The position numbers were made by a program, and so were the translations under genes. DNA of 20,758 nt from IMG/VR virus record IMGVR_UViG_3300050821_005947, positions 1 through 20,758 of that record, one strand, 5' to 3'. The notes under the pieces are model-generated. The model had not been told where the DNA came from, did no database searches, and worked only from the letters and a program-made list of their open reading frames with translations. Shown here in pieces: positions 6,827-11,780 of the stretch; positions within the stretch are counted from its first letter, which is position 1; every line of letters starts with the position of its first letter. Origin of the DNA: a virus.

Positions 6827-7369
6827 CTAGGCCGCCTTAAACATGCCCGCGATATCGAGGGCCGGCTTCGGCGCTTTCGAGGCCGCATCGCCCGCCGCCT
6901 TGGCGCGCTCGGCGAGGATCGCTTGGACCTTCGCATCGATCTCCGGATGCTTCCGAAGTGCCATGGTCTGGGTCTTAGCAAACGACTTCATCTGCTCACT
7001 GACCACGTGGACAGGAAGGTCAAGGTGCTGGGCCACTGCCTCATGGAAGGCACTCGGTTGGGCCGGGCCACTGGAGCGGCCTGGGGTGAAGGTGCCTTCC
7101 TCGATCTCCTTGAGGAGCGCGTTGTGGGCATCCTCGACTGAGGGAGGGGTCGCGTCCGGTGCGTTGGGAGTGTACCTGGAGGCCAGATACATGCCGTAGC
7201 CACGAGCGACTAGGAATGCCTTCATCTTCGGCGGGAACTTGGTGGTGTCGATCATGATGGTGTTGGTGATGGGCTGGTTGCCGCCGTCGGCCGGCTTGGG
7301 GCCGAACACGGCCAGTTCGAGCTTGCCGTCAAGGTGGACGGTTTGCTGGGCGAGCTTGGTTTTGGACAT
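6827..7369 (-). CDS. Unknown protein in its own promoter-terminator unit
   Basis: 180 residues from ATG 7369, chosen for GGAG seven bases upstream. An upstream in-frame ATG at 7414 falls on the predicted transcription start. The N-terminal 70 residues are beta-rich (QTVHLDGKLELAVFG, NTIMIDTTKFPPKMKAF). A variable Pro/Ser linker follows at about 105-120, then a helical C-terminal half (FHEAVAQHLDLPVHVVSEQMK, IDAKVQAILAERAKAA). No known motif is seen. It is the only gene in the window with its own near-consensus promoter, palindrome and terminator, so it is probably expressed strongly and separately. A DNA-binding or host-takeover protein is possible but not shown. Confidence 0.75.
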   Translation of the reverse strand: MSKTKLAQQTVHLDGKLELAVFGPKPADGGNQPITNTIMIDTTKFPPKMKAFLVARGYGMYLASRYTPNAPDATPPSVEDAHNALLKEIEEGTFTPGRSSGPAQPSAFHEAVAQHLDLPVHVVSEQMKSFAKTQTMALRKHPEIDAKVQAILAERAKAAGDAASKAPKPALDIAGMFKAA

Positions 7370-7398
7370 TGCGTGTCTCCGCGATTGCGAGTGGTGAG

Positions 7399-7414
7399 GT
7401 GCCATTGTTGGCAC
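7399..7414. promoter_or_regulatory. Operator-like palindrome at a transcription start
   Basis: GTGCCA (7399-7404) and TGGCAC (7409-7414) form a perfect 6-bp inverted repeat around four bases. It lies exactly where transcription from the promoter at 7450-7421 should start, a classic repressor position. As RNA it would be a short 5' hairpin before the ribosome binding site. Confidence 0.4.
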
Positions 7415-7420
7415 TAGAGG

Positions 7421-7450
7421 GTTATAAAGGAGTGTCTAGAGGGATGTCAA
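7421..7450 (-). promoter_or_regulatory. Near-consensus sigma70 promoter for the 6827-7369 gene
   Basis: Minus strand: consensus -35 TTGACA (7450-7445), 18-base spacer, -10 TATAAC (7426-7421). The -35 overlaps the end of the upstream Cys4 gene (stop codon 7449-7447). Confidence 0.75.
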
Positions 7451-7611
7451 TCATTTCTTGCGTGAGGGTACTCACAATTCTGGTAGTTGCGCTTGCAAGG
7501 AAGCTCCCCGTTGCGGCACTTCCAGCAGCTATGGTTTCGGAAGATTGGCGGCTTGTTCTCGGCGACAGCCTTGTTGTAGGCATCCCGCAGATAGGTGTCC
7601 AGGTCATCCAT
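7447..7611 (-). CDS. 54-residue four-cysteine (zinc-ribbon-like) protein
   Basis: Begins ATG 7611 with a strong GGAGGA seven bases upstream and reads MDDLDTYLRDAYNKAVAENK, then CWKC (29-32), C39 and C46 before the tail YPHARND. The C-x2-C-x6-C-x6-C arrangement in 18 residues suggests one bound zinc. No family is named. It overlaps the tiny membrane protein upstream by 8 bases. Its first codons (MDDLD) and ribosome binding site resemble those of the gene starting at 9448. Confidence 0.65.
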   Translation of the reverse strand: MDDLDTYLRDAYNKAVAENKPPIFRNHSCWKCRNGELPCKRNYQNCEYPHARND

Positions 7612-7753
7612 GTAGCTTTCCTCCGATGAGGCACACTAGGACCACTAAGATGAGGGTCATGAGGATGCCTAGGCAAAAGGGTAGTAGGGTGCGGGCATAG
7701 CGCCCTGATCCTGTCTTAAAGGGAAGCTTCGCTTCCCCGCCCCCTAGGTTCAC
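7604..7753 (-). CDS. Tiny membrane protein (49 aa if GTG start)
   Basis: An open frame ends at TGA 7606-7604 with a strongly hydrophobic segment, FCLGILMTLILVVLVCLIGG, then KLHG. The start is unclear: GTG 7753 (49 residues, no ribosome binding site) or ATG 7660 (18 residues). The first 18 or so codons cross the mini-hairpin/GACAGG element, which may therefore be regulatory rather than coding. It overlaps the next gene's ATG and carries its GGAGGA ribosome binding site. I infer a one-helix membrane peptide similar in type to the one at 5282-5371. Confidence 0.4.
   Translation of the reverse strand: MNLGGGEAKLPFKTGSGRYARTLLPFCLGILMTLILVVLVCLIGGKLHG
7705..7737 (-). repeat. Mini-hairpin + GACAGGATCAG element, copy B
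   Basis: On the minus strand a perfect 7-bp stem GGGAAGC/GCTTCCC with GAA loop (7737-7721) is followed by TTTAA and GACAGGATCAG (7715-7705). The core contains GCGAAGC, known as an unusually stable DNA mini-hairpin. The 11-base block is identical to 1491-1481. Six bases later an ATG opens only a nine-codon frame. Confidence 0.65.
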
Positions 7754-7763
7754 AATGTGAATG

Positions 7764-8177
7764 TTAAGTGGGTTTACGCGCATTTGCCTTTTCCTCCTCC
7801 TCTAGGGCATCGGCAGCGAGTTGGGCCTTGTGTCCGGCCCATGCAACGGCAAGGGCAGAACGCGTCAGCACGAGGTAGTGACGCGGGACCGTGGATGGCT
7901 TGCTGATGGCGCTCGTGAGGCTGTCATCCTTCATTACAGAGCAGGACAACGATTGGCCGATGTTGGTCGCCTTCACAGCTACGTCGTATTTGGGATCATC
8001 CGTGTCCTGCGTGACGATGTTAGCGATGACCTTGCGGTGGTTATAGAACTGGCGACGTGCCAGCATGGCCTTGCCGAAGGGCATCGGTCCTATGCGGATT
8101 GGCCGGTCAAGGGGAGCCTTGTAGGCGGCCTCGATCAGGTCAAAGTATTCCCGAGGGATGGTGGCTAATATAGACAT
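7764..8177 (-). CDS. Unknown 137-residue phage protein
   Basis: Starts ATG 8177 after GGGAGCTAAC (good ribosome binding site). Helix-rich: EYFDLIEAAYKAP at the start, a basic FGKAMLARRQFYNHRKV stretch near 34-50, and an Ala/Glu-rich C-terminal helix ending EEEEKANARKPT. It has one Cys and no metal motif. No family is recognised. It abuts the stop of the upstream 120-residue gene within two bases, so it is in the same operon. Confidence 0.7.
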   Translation of the reverse strand: MSILATIPREYFDLIEAAYKAPLDRPIRIGPMPFGKAMLARRQFYNHRKVIANIVTQDTDDPKYDVAVKATNIGQSLSCSVMKDDSLTSAISKPSTVPRHYLVLTRSALAVAWAGHKAQLAADALEEEEKANARKPT

Positions 8178-8178
8178 G

Positions 8179-8541
8179 TTAGCTCCCTGCTTGCTGGTTG
8201 GGACAATTGATGACGTTACATGCTGGGTCTCGAAGCTTGTTGCACATTGGGCAGCGTGAGCGGCGGATGTGGTCTAGGCCCTGGAGGGAGCCACTGAGAC
8301 TGGTCAAGCGCTCAGTGAAGTAGCTTGTTGCCACTATCTCAGCTTGGCCCGGATCGAAGCGCCCGGAGGTGATACAAAGGGCGGCCATTTCCAGGCCAAG
8401 GAAGATGACATCTTCCGGGGTCATCGCTCCTAGTTGACTGGCCTGTAGGGCCAGTTGCGTTGCCGTAAGGGTAAGTGCGGCGATGCGATCCTTGCTTTGC
8501 AACAGAGCAAGGTTGCGGGGCATCTTAGGGACTTGTTGCAT
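8179..8541 (-). CDS. 120-residue protein with C-terminal zinc knuckle
   Basis: Starts ATG 8541 with GGAGGA seven bases upstream. The N-terminal two-thirds are helical and hydrophobic (LTATQLALQASQLG, EDVIFLGLEMAALC). The C-terminus has CPMC (97-100), C108 and C113, a four-Cys cluster (C-x2-C-x7-C-x4-C) that should bind zinc. Function is unknown. Confidence 0.7.
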   Translation of the reverse strand: MQQVPKMPRNLALLQSKDRIAALTLTATQLALQASQLGAMTPEDVIFLGLEMAALCITSGRFDPGQAEIVATSYFTERLTSLSGSLQGLDHIRRSRCPMCNKLRDPACNVINCPNQQAGS

Positions 8542-8575
8542 TGGTTCCTCCGATGTTGCACCGATGGCGATGCTG

Positions 8576-8603
8576 AATGGGCCACCCCGCGAGATGGCCC
8601 ATT
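8576..8603. repeat. 9-bp perfect inverted repeat in the intergenic gap
   Basis: AATGGGCCA (8576-8584) and TGGCCCATT (8595-8603) are separated by ten bases, in the 88-base gap between the genes ending at 8630 and starting at 8541. There is no T-run on either side, so it is a messenger hairpin or a protein site rather than a simple terminator. Confidence 0.5.
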
Positions 8604-8629
8604 GGGCATTGTCACTTTGGCTAAAGGCC

Positions 8630-8833
8630 CTACATCTCCGTTAGGGTGAAGAAGATGAGCAGCAACCATGCCATCGTGCCGATGGCTCCAGCGAGCCACA
8701 TCCGCCATTCGTGCCATAGAGGGGAAAGCGGTATGGGCTCCCCGGCGCGTAGGCGTTGACGATCTAGCTTGAGGGCGGTTGTGATCTCCTCCTCTAGGCG
8801 CTCTATGAACGGCGTGGGATTGTCTAGGGCCAT
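8630..8833 (-). CDS. Small C-terminally anchored membrane protein
   Basis: 67 residues from ATG 8833, preceded by AGGAGG. It is a charged helical N-terminal part (FIERLEEEITTALKLDRQRL) followed by one transmembrane segment at about 45-65 (WLAGAIGTMAWLLLIFF) and a short tail. That makes it a tail-anchored, single-pass protein. No family is recognised. The start lies directly after the upstream stop. Confidence 0.7.
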   Translation of the reverse strand: MALDNPTPFIERLEEEITTALKLDRQRLRAGEPIPLSPLWHEWRMWLAGAIGTMAWLLLIFFTLTEM

Positions 8834-8835
8834 GG

Positions 8836-9024
8836 CTAGTCCTCCTTGTTCATGAGAGTGGGATCATATCCACAGGCATCATAGAACCTGCTACGCTTGA
8901 ACAAAGGATTGTCCCGCGCGAACATGTCAGCAAGCTCTATGACGAGCGCCGGCACGTTCTCACGATGATTGGCTTTGATGGTCTTAGCAATGGCCACATA
9001 GTGGCGCTTGGCGAACATGGTCAT
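8836..9024 (-). CDS. Small conserved-type phage protein (MFAKRHY...DNPLFKRSRFYDACG)
   Basis: 62 residues from ATG 9024, with AGGAGG eight bases upstream. The pattern MFxKRHYxAIAKxI then LADMFARDNPxFKRxRFxxACG matches a short helical protein common in phages and prophages of Proteobacteria. I know of no proven function. Its ATG overlaps the stop of the basic 49-residue gene. Confidence 0.75.
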   Translation of the reverse strand: MTMFAKRHYVAIAKTIKANHRENVPALVIELADMFARDNPLFKRSRFYDACGYDPTLMNKED

Positions 9025-9170
9025 GTGGTGATCCTCCTAGGTGGTGACTTGTTTCCGGTGACGCGCTCCCGCTCCTCACGTTGGAACTTGAGCCGCGCAT
9101 ACTGCTCTGGGGTGTAGCGCTTGTTGGCCGATTGAGGCTTGACCTTGCGCTGTGGCTTGGGGTGCTTCAT
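9021..9170 (-). CDS. 49-residue highly basic protein
   Basis: ATG 9170 to TGA 9021 reads MKHPKPQRKVKPQSANKRYTP, then EQYARLKFQREERERV and a basic tail. It is rich in Lys/Arg, so a nucleic-acid-binding role is plausible but unproven. Both ends overlap neighbours by four bases (ATGA at 9170/9167 and at 9024/9021), which strongly supports it as a real gene despite its size. Confidence 0.65.
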   Translation of the reverse strand: MKHPKPQRKVKPQSANKRYTPEQYARLKFQREERERVTGNKSPPRRITT

Positions 9171-9448
9171 GGGATGGCAACTGGCCACTTCATGCGTACC
9201 TCATCGCGCGTATTGGTGCCGACGATGACCATGCGAAGTTCGCTGTTGATATAGGCCCGCTCGCAACCAAACCAACGTGAGCCGCGCGTAGTGACAAGCT
9301 CTAGTGCTGTCATGTCATTTTTGATTGGCGAGCGAGGATGCGTTCCTGGCGGATGCGAGATAGCGTTCGTGACCGGACAGAGCTTCATTGCTTTAGGAAC
9401 AATAACGCGGTCTGGCGTGTAACGTGGTGTCATGTCTAGGTCATCCAT
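9167..9448 (-). CDS. Unknown 93-residue protein
   Basis: Starts ATG 9448 with AGGAGG eight bases upstream, right after the stop of the first gene. Begins MDDLDMTPRYTPDRVIVP. The C-terminal half is strand-rich (WFGCERAYINSELRMVIVGT). An internal MTALELVTTRG segment resembles the MTALDLARQQ start of the neighbouring gene, hinting at shared ancestry of these small proteins. No family is recognised. Confidence 0.65.
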   Translation of the reverse strand: MDDLDMTPRYTPDRVIVPKAMKLCPVTNAISHPPGTHPRSPIKNDMTALELVTTRGSRWFGCERAYINSELRMVIVGTNTRDEVRMKWPVAIP

Positions 9449-9461
9449 TGTTTACTTCCTC

Positions 9462-9632
9462 CTATTCTGGGAGTGGCAGGTTGTTGCGCTCATCCGACAC
9501 TGCCTTGATGAATGCACTATCAGCATCAAGGTCGGTTCGGCGGATGTTAGCAAGCAAGCGCACCTTGACGCCTGCCCGGAACATGTTGTCGCCTGCGTTG
9601 TATTGCTGGCGCGCTAGATCAAGTGCTGTCAT
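9462..9632 (-). CDS. First gene of the early leftward operon, 56 residues
   Basis: ATG 9632 is chosen because it follows GGAG and lies about 50 bases after the predicted transcription start. The frame is open further upstream (to 9842) but crosses the promoter. Reads MTALDLARQQYNAGDNMFRAG, then LLANIRRTDLDADSAFIKAV and an acidic tail. Small and helical, function unknown. It shares the MTAL(D/E)L motif with the next protein. Confidence 0.65.
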   Translation of the reverse strand: MTALDLARQQYNAGDNMFRAGVKVRLLANIRRTDLDADSAFIKAVSDERNNLPLPE

Positions 9633-9686
9633 TTGAAGTGGTCTCCGCGAGGTGGTTGCCAGTGCCTCTGTGAAGAGGCTGTTTAT

Positions 9687-9715
9687 CTTATAGGCGCGTG
9701 CGTGGGGAAATGCAA
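9687..9715 (-). promoter_or_regulatory. Sigma70-type promoter of the early leftward operon
   Basis: Minus strand: -35 TTGCAT (9715-9710), 17-base spacer, -10 TATAAG (9692-9687). The -35 context CTTGCATTTCCCC nearly repeats that of the promoter at 6722, suggesting a co-regulated class. Confidence 0.65.
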
Positions 9716-10178
9716 GCGCTTTGTGTGACCCGTAATTCAGTATGGAGGGGAGGTGTGGTGCGCAATGGCTCGCGTAAGACCGGTTTGGGAGAGTTATCTG
9801 GCCACATCTGTGGACTGAGAGAGTGATTTTTATTTTACACATATATATTGCGGATCGCCCATATTACACATGACGCGCGAGATAGATCAGCTGATGTCCG
9901 GCGATGCAGGAATGCAGTTCTTCTTGCAGCACACACCTTACATCCATACCGCACTACGGTCGAACATGGCGCTTGCATTTGGCTAACTCTACTCATTTTG
10001 CACCAACTCCTCATCTCGAGGCCACTTGGTCCATAGATACTCTAGGAGCGCCGCTGAGTGCCATCAAATCTGGCGCATGGAATGACACTGGCCACTCTTG
10101 AGGCCACTCAGTGAGCTTCCTAGAGCCTGCAAGAGCTAGCTCTACCGCTATCATCAGCCTAGCTTACTATAGGCCAGT

Positions 10179-10304
10179 ACTTGAGTGGTCTACTTGCTAT
10201 CACTTGGCCACCACTATGCCCTCTACTTGGCCTATACATGAGTACTACCATCTAGTCTAGTCAAGTGGTAAGAACTACTTGATGACTACTCGACTAGACC
10301 AAGT
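10179..10304. repeat. Cluster of ACTTG/CAAGT words (iteron-like)
   Basis: ACTTG starts at 10179, 10192, 10202, 10225 and 10277, and its complement CAAGT at 10262 and 10300: seven copies in 126 bases. Most extend to TACTTG. Random expectation for this 5-mer on both strands over this length is well under one. The spacing is irregular (10-37 bases), so this is a binding-site cluster rather than a tandem array. Confidence 0.55.
10255..10299. repeat. Nested inverted repeat (cruciform-capable)
   Basis: The outer arms GTCTAGTC (10255-10262) and GACTAGAC (10292-10299) enclose an inner 9-bp stem, 10261-10269 with 10274-10282 (one G-T pair), around loop AAGA. The inner and outer arms share two bases, so they could be alternative structures. 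Confidence 0.55.
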
Positions 10305-10312
10305 AATAGGAA

Positions 10313-10328
10313 GTGAGTAAGCACTCAC
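10313..10328. repeat. Short perfect hairpin GTGAGT-AAGC-ACTCAC
   Basis: A perfect 6-bp stem around a four-base loop, directly before the G-rich run. There is no T-run. It may be a protein site or a structural boundary of the control zone. Confidence 0.5.
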
Positions 10329-10337
10329 TCACGGAGT

Positions 10338-10354
10338 GGGCGGGGCGGGCGGGG
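10338..10354 (+). promoter_or_regulatory. G-quadruplex motif upstream of the rightward operon
   Basis: GGGCGGGGCGGGCGGGG: four runs of at least three G with single-C loops on the plus strand. This is the form expected to fold most stably. It sits about 160 bases upstream of the rightward promoter. Confidence 0.6.
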
Positions 10355-10496
10355 TGGCCTGGCCCCCATAGCCCTATCTATATATTCTAAACCCACCCCC
10401 AGGACGAGCACCAATTTGGAACTTTAGTGGCCACTCGCGGCGCTCTTCGAGCGGCGCACTTGCATTTCACAATGGCCTTGACATCGGCCACGGCGC

Positions 10497-10525
10497 TTGA
10501 CCACTGGCCTCTTGCACTATATATA
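10497..10525 (+). promoter_or_regulatory. Sigma70-type promoter of the rightward (late/packaging) operon
   Basis: -35 TTGACC (10497-10502), 17-base spacer, -10 TATATA (10520-10525). Transcription should begin at about 10531-10533, right at ATG 10532. The -10 region TTGCACTATATATAGGACGG closely matches plus-strand sequence at 6690 (TTGCAATTATATATAGGGCGG with one inserted base). Confidence 0.6.
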
Positions 10526-10531
10526 GGACGG

Positions 10532-10702
10532 ATGTGCAACCCGTTCGCCATCCGGCCACCGAGGCACCGCACCACGGCGGAACTCCTCCGTCAGTGCGAC
10601 TTCGCTAGGGCCTTGCCGCGCCAAGCCGAACGGCTCGTGGAGGAGGCGGAGCGTGCCATCTCGGCAGAGCGCCAGGAGGAGCTAGAGGATGTCTCTGGCT
10701 GA
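10532..10702 (+). CDS. Small helical protein preceding the small terminase
   Basis: 56 residues from ATG 10532 (AGGA seven bases before). The frame is open to 10427, but that start lies upstream of the promoter. MCNPFAIRPPRHRTTAELLRQ, then a long charged helix (QAERLVEEAERAISAERQEEL). Function unknown. Its last 14 bases overlap the small-terminase start. As predicted, the message would have almost no 5' leader. Confidence 0.55.
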   Translation: MCNPFAIRPPRHRTTAELLRQCDFARALPRQAERLVEEAERAISAERQEELEDVSG

Positions 10703-11369
10703 CCTCGTCACGGAGAGCATGATCTACCAGGAGCCGGTGCGGCGCCTAACGGCTAAGCCATCTCCACATCTCAGTGACGAGGTCAGGGCCAAGGCACATG
10801 AGGTCCGTCGAGCCAACGCTGGGTTTGTCCAACCCCTGAGTGCCAAGTGGCTCACCATCATGTCCCTCCAGATGCGCGGCCACACCGCTGAGGCCATCGC
10901 TGTACAGATGGGCACCTCGAAGGCCACCATCTCAGCAATCACCCGGACTGAGAAGTACCGCAACGCCCTCCATGAGCGCTTGGCCAAGTACGACGATGAT
11001 CTACTTGCCCTCAAGCCCCTCGCCATTGATGCGCTCTCTCGCGGTCTTAACGACCTCGATGGCAACGTCGCTCTGCGAGCGAGTGACCAATTCTTCCGCG
11101 TTACAGGACAGGGAGCGCCTTCCAGCCAAGGAGGGCCAGTGAGCGCTGTTGAGGTCGCAAAGGCCCTCATCGCCCAGCACGTCGAGGTCCACATCCATCA
11201 AGGAGGTGGCGGTAGTGAGGTTCTTCATTACAAGGGTCCAACAGATGGCCCACGACTCTATAACGCGGTTGGAGCAACGCTTGACCACGACGGAGGAGAA
11301 CTACCAGAAGCACCTGGACGATTGCTTGACCAACCGGGGCGAGATGAGGGTGGTGGTGCAGAACCTTAG
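10689..11369 (+). CDS. Terminase small subunit-like protein (HTH)
   Basis: 226 residues. KWLTIMSLQMRGHTAEAIAVQMG then TSKATISAITRTEKYRNAL (about 53-94) is a helix-turn-helix with the look of phage small terminase DNA-binding domains. It is followed by a helical oligomerisation-like region (DLLALKPLAIDALSRGLND, ALRASDQFFRVTGQG). The C-terminal approximately 50 residues are Gly/Pro/Asp-rich and overlap the next gene out of frame. It lies in the same operon as the large terminase but several kilobases away from it. It would recognise packaging sites on phage DNA. A regulatory HTH protein is the alternative. Confidence 0.65.
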   Translation: MSLADLVTESMIYQEPVRRLTAKPSPHLSDEVRAKAHEVRRANAGFVQPLSAKWLTIMSLQMRGHTAEAIAVQMGTSKATISAITRTEKYRNALHERLAKYDDDLLALKPLAIDALSRGLNDLDGNVALRASDQFFRVTGQGAPSSQGGPVSAVEVAKALIAQHVEVHIHQGGGGSEVLHYKGPTDGPRLYNAVGATLDHDGGELPEAPGRLLDQPGRDEGGGAEP

Positions 11370-11541
11370 CTCTGACATCAAGCACCTCGACAACAAGCTG
11401 GACAACGTCAACGCCGAGCGGAACCGCCAACACGCCTCCAACCTGAAGCTCCTCGTTTCCACGCTAAGTGGAGTTCTCCTCCTGTTGTTGAGTGGCCTAG
11501 GTGCGGTCGCTTACGCTGTCCTAGAGAAGGTCATGAAGTGA
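11215..11541 (+). CDS. Coiled-coil protein with C-terminal transmembrane helix (XhlA-like type)
   Basis: 108 residues from GTG 11215, chosen for GGAGGT seven bases upstream. An ATG at 11245 is the alternative. A heptad-like helix runs from about 12 to 78 (ITRLEQRLTTTEENYQKHLDD, VVQNLSSDIKHLDNKLDNVN), then one TM segment (about 81-102, LLVSTLSGVLLLLLSGLGAVAY) and a short basic tail. This architecture resembles hemolysin XhlA-like lysis accessory proteins. Its position before the holin supports a lysis role. It overlaps the terminase reading frame by 155 bases in another frame. The first residues are the less certain part. Confidence 0.65.
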   Translation: MRFFITRVQQMAHDSITRLEQRLTTTEENYQKHLDDCLTNRGEMRVVVQNLSSDIKHLDNKLDNVNAERNRQHASNLKLLVSTLSGVLLLLLSGLGAVAYAVLEKVMK

Positions 11542-11780
11542 CCCTACAAGATCCACACGCCACTGGCCCAGATCCAGGGCACAATCTGGACCAAGCCAGG
11601 GCCAGCCGGACCACCGGTACAGCCGCAGGTCTAGCCAGTGCAATTGTTGTTGTGAGTGACCAGCTCCTAGTCCAGTTCGCCCACCTCCAGCTCTCCACCG
11701 CCCTCTGGGGAGCCGTCACCGTCATCCTCACCTACTTTCTGGGCCGCTGCCTCCACCTCCCAACAGGGGACAACCAATGA
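11538..11780 (+). CDS. Putative two-helix holin
   Basis: 80 residues from GTG 11538, overlapping the upstream TGA (GTGA). After a polar N-terminus come two hydrophobic segments, about 28-45 (AAGLASAIVVVSDQLLVQF) and 52-70 (ALWGAVTVILTYFLG), linked by a short turn, then a polar tail. Size and topology fit class II holins, which open the inner membrane at the end of infection. No endolysin is visible beside it, so it is named by topology and context only. Confidence 0.65.
   Translation: MTLQDPHATGPDPGHNLDQARASRTTGTAAGLASAIVVVSDQLLVQFAHLQLSTALWGAVTVILTYFLGRCLHLPTGDNQ

Larger units (their letters stand above)
9633..10531. other. Divergent gene-free control region (candidate origin/regulatory zone)
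   Basis: About 900 bases with no convincing gene. Frames inside it lack ribosome binding sites and cross repeats. It holds the leftward promoter at one end and the rightward promoter at the other. Between them are operator-like palindromes CCACATCTGTGG (9802-9813) and ATCAGCTGAT (9886-9895), an AT-rich stretch (about 9827-9847), a TTACACAT direct repeat (9835 and 9864), AGAGCTAGCTCT (10132-10143), a cluster of ACTTG/CAAGT words, nested hairpins, a G-quadruplex motif and AGTGGCCACT (10426-10435). GGCCACT recurs at 10020, 10090, 10102 and 10429. Confidence 0.7.

Noticed and set aside
1481-7737. Calling the GAA-loop hairpins true N4-type virion RNA polymerase promoters
   Set aside because: In N4 the template-strand loop is GNA with a central purine. 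For leftward transcription here the template loop is TTC, so polarity does not match, and no such polymerase is in the window. I kept it only as an analogy.
8430-8717. Minus-strand 95-codon frame overlapping two other genes
   Set aside because: It is out of frame with two genes that have strong ribosome binding sites, and its composition (Arg/His/Pro/Ser) is that of a shadow frame.
9848-10101. Two overlapping plus-strand open frames (9848-10036, 9904-10101)
   Set aside because: No ribosome binding site, no packing with neighbours, biased toward His/Leu/Thr by composition, and they lie across repeats and palindromes of the control zone.
10179-10304. CRISPR array or tandem repeat
   Set aside because: The repeated words are only 5-7 bases, occur in both orientations and have irregular spacing, with no repeat-spacer structure. 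No tRNA was found in the window either.
10387-10575. Minus-strand open frame across the rightward promoter
   Set aside because: It overlaps the promoter and the first rightward gene, and it has no ribosome binding site or family resemblance.
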